From assembly GCA_045863035.1 (NCBI GenBank), contig BTUV01000040.1, positions 1 through 24,513 on the forward strand: a stretch of 24,513 nt of DNA, given 5' to 3'. The DNA comes from H2-BAC3 sp045863035 (GTDB lineage: Bacteria; Bacteroidota; Ignavibacteria; Ignavibacteriales; Ignavibacteriaceae). The translations under genes were made by a program, and so were the position numbers. This document shows, one piece after another, positions 24,251 through 24,513 of the stretch (position 1 is the first letter of the stretch; each line of letters begins with the position of its first letter). The notes beneath the pieces were generated by a model, which worked only from the letters and a program-made list of their open reading frames with translations, had not been told where the DNA came from and ran no database searches.

Positions 24251-24513
24251 GGATTTAAGTAAACGAAGAATCATATTGGGTTGAAGTATATACTTGGGGA
24301 AAAGTTAAGTTTGTCAGGAGAGAGGGGGTTTGGGGGTGAGTCAGAAAAAGCCAAATAAACGTACCAATTCAAATATTCTCACTTGTTCTTTAATTTATTT
24401 TTTACTCCGTTCCTTGAATCATTAATTACCACTGACTATATTCGGCAACAAACAACACTAAAATACTCTGCTTCGTTAGCATCACTTACGCTTTTGATGT
24501 GAAAGTTTACAAA
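24251..24513. other. Gene-free window edge
   Basis: No gene with a start is visible. A TATATA hexamer lies at 24287. On the minus strand the last 75 bases stay open from the window edge to a TAG at 24436-24438; this could be the end of a gene outside the window, but it is too short to judge. Confidence 0.4.

Overview
The window looks like a chromosomal segment of a bacterium from the Fibrobacteres-Chlorobi-Bacteroidetes group, most likely Ignavibacteria-like. This rests on the long, insert-containing form of IspG, a cation antiporter fused to a PTS EIIA domain, a ferredoxin/geranylgeranyl reductase-type pair, weak or absent Shine-Dalgarno sequences at many starts, and AT-rich 'ttaattcttaatt' intergenic filler. 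This is an inference from gene content; no rRNA or other taxonomic marker is present. One scaffold gap (100 N, 7020-7119) interrupts the sequence. Layout: (1) 1-460 is gene-free and holds one copy of a ~275-bp dispersed repeat and a strong bidirectional terminator. (2) 461-2221, minus strand: a small lipoprotein of unknown function and a membrane-anchored glutathione peroxidase-family protein. (3) 2266-3423, plus strand: a multi-pass membrane protein resembling GT-C glycosyltransferases. (4) 3447-6635, minus strand: a three-gene run of a membrane protein, a tandem UspA protein and an antiporter-EIIA fusion, which reads as an ion-homeostasis/stress operon. (5) 6744-7545 is gene-free and holds a GC-rich 21-bp tandem array around the scaffold gap. 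(6) 7546-10234: a secreted or outer-membrane protein with its own terminator, a nitrilase-family omega-amidase (minus) and a Blc-type lipocalin lipoprotein. (7) 10517-15013, minus strand: a coiled-coil zinc-ribbon protein and a Nif3/YqfO-type protein in one pair, and ispG with a DJ-1/PfpI-family protein in another, separated by a hairpin terminator. (8) 15216-23884, plus strand: a tightly packed five-gene run of DnaG primase, a SWIM-SNF2 helicase, an 8Fe ferredoxin, a geranylgeranyl reductase-family flavoprotein and a membrane-anchored SGNH-hydrolase/TPR protein. (9) 23885-24513 is gene-free and carries the second copy of the ~275-bp repeat in inverted orientation. Functional links visible here: IspG makes isoprenoid precursors (MEP pathway), and the ferredoxin plus GGR-family enzyme could reduce isoprenoid chains, so isoprenoid metabolism appears twice. 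The antiporter's EIIA domain and the adjacent Usp protein suggest control of cation/proton exchange by energy or nitrogen state. The most unusual features are non-coding: the inverted repeat pair bracketing ~23.7 kb, the tandem array at an assembly break, and a marked excess of the hexamer TATATA inside coding sequence. I found no convincing new multi-gene defence or biosynthetic system; most genes are ordinary housekeeping genes.
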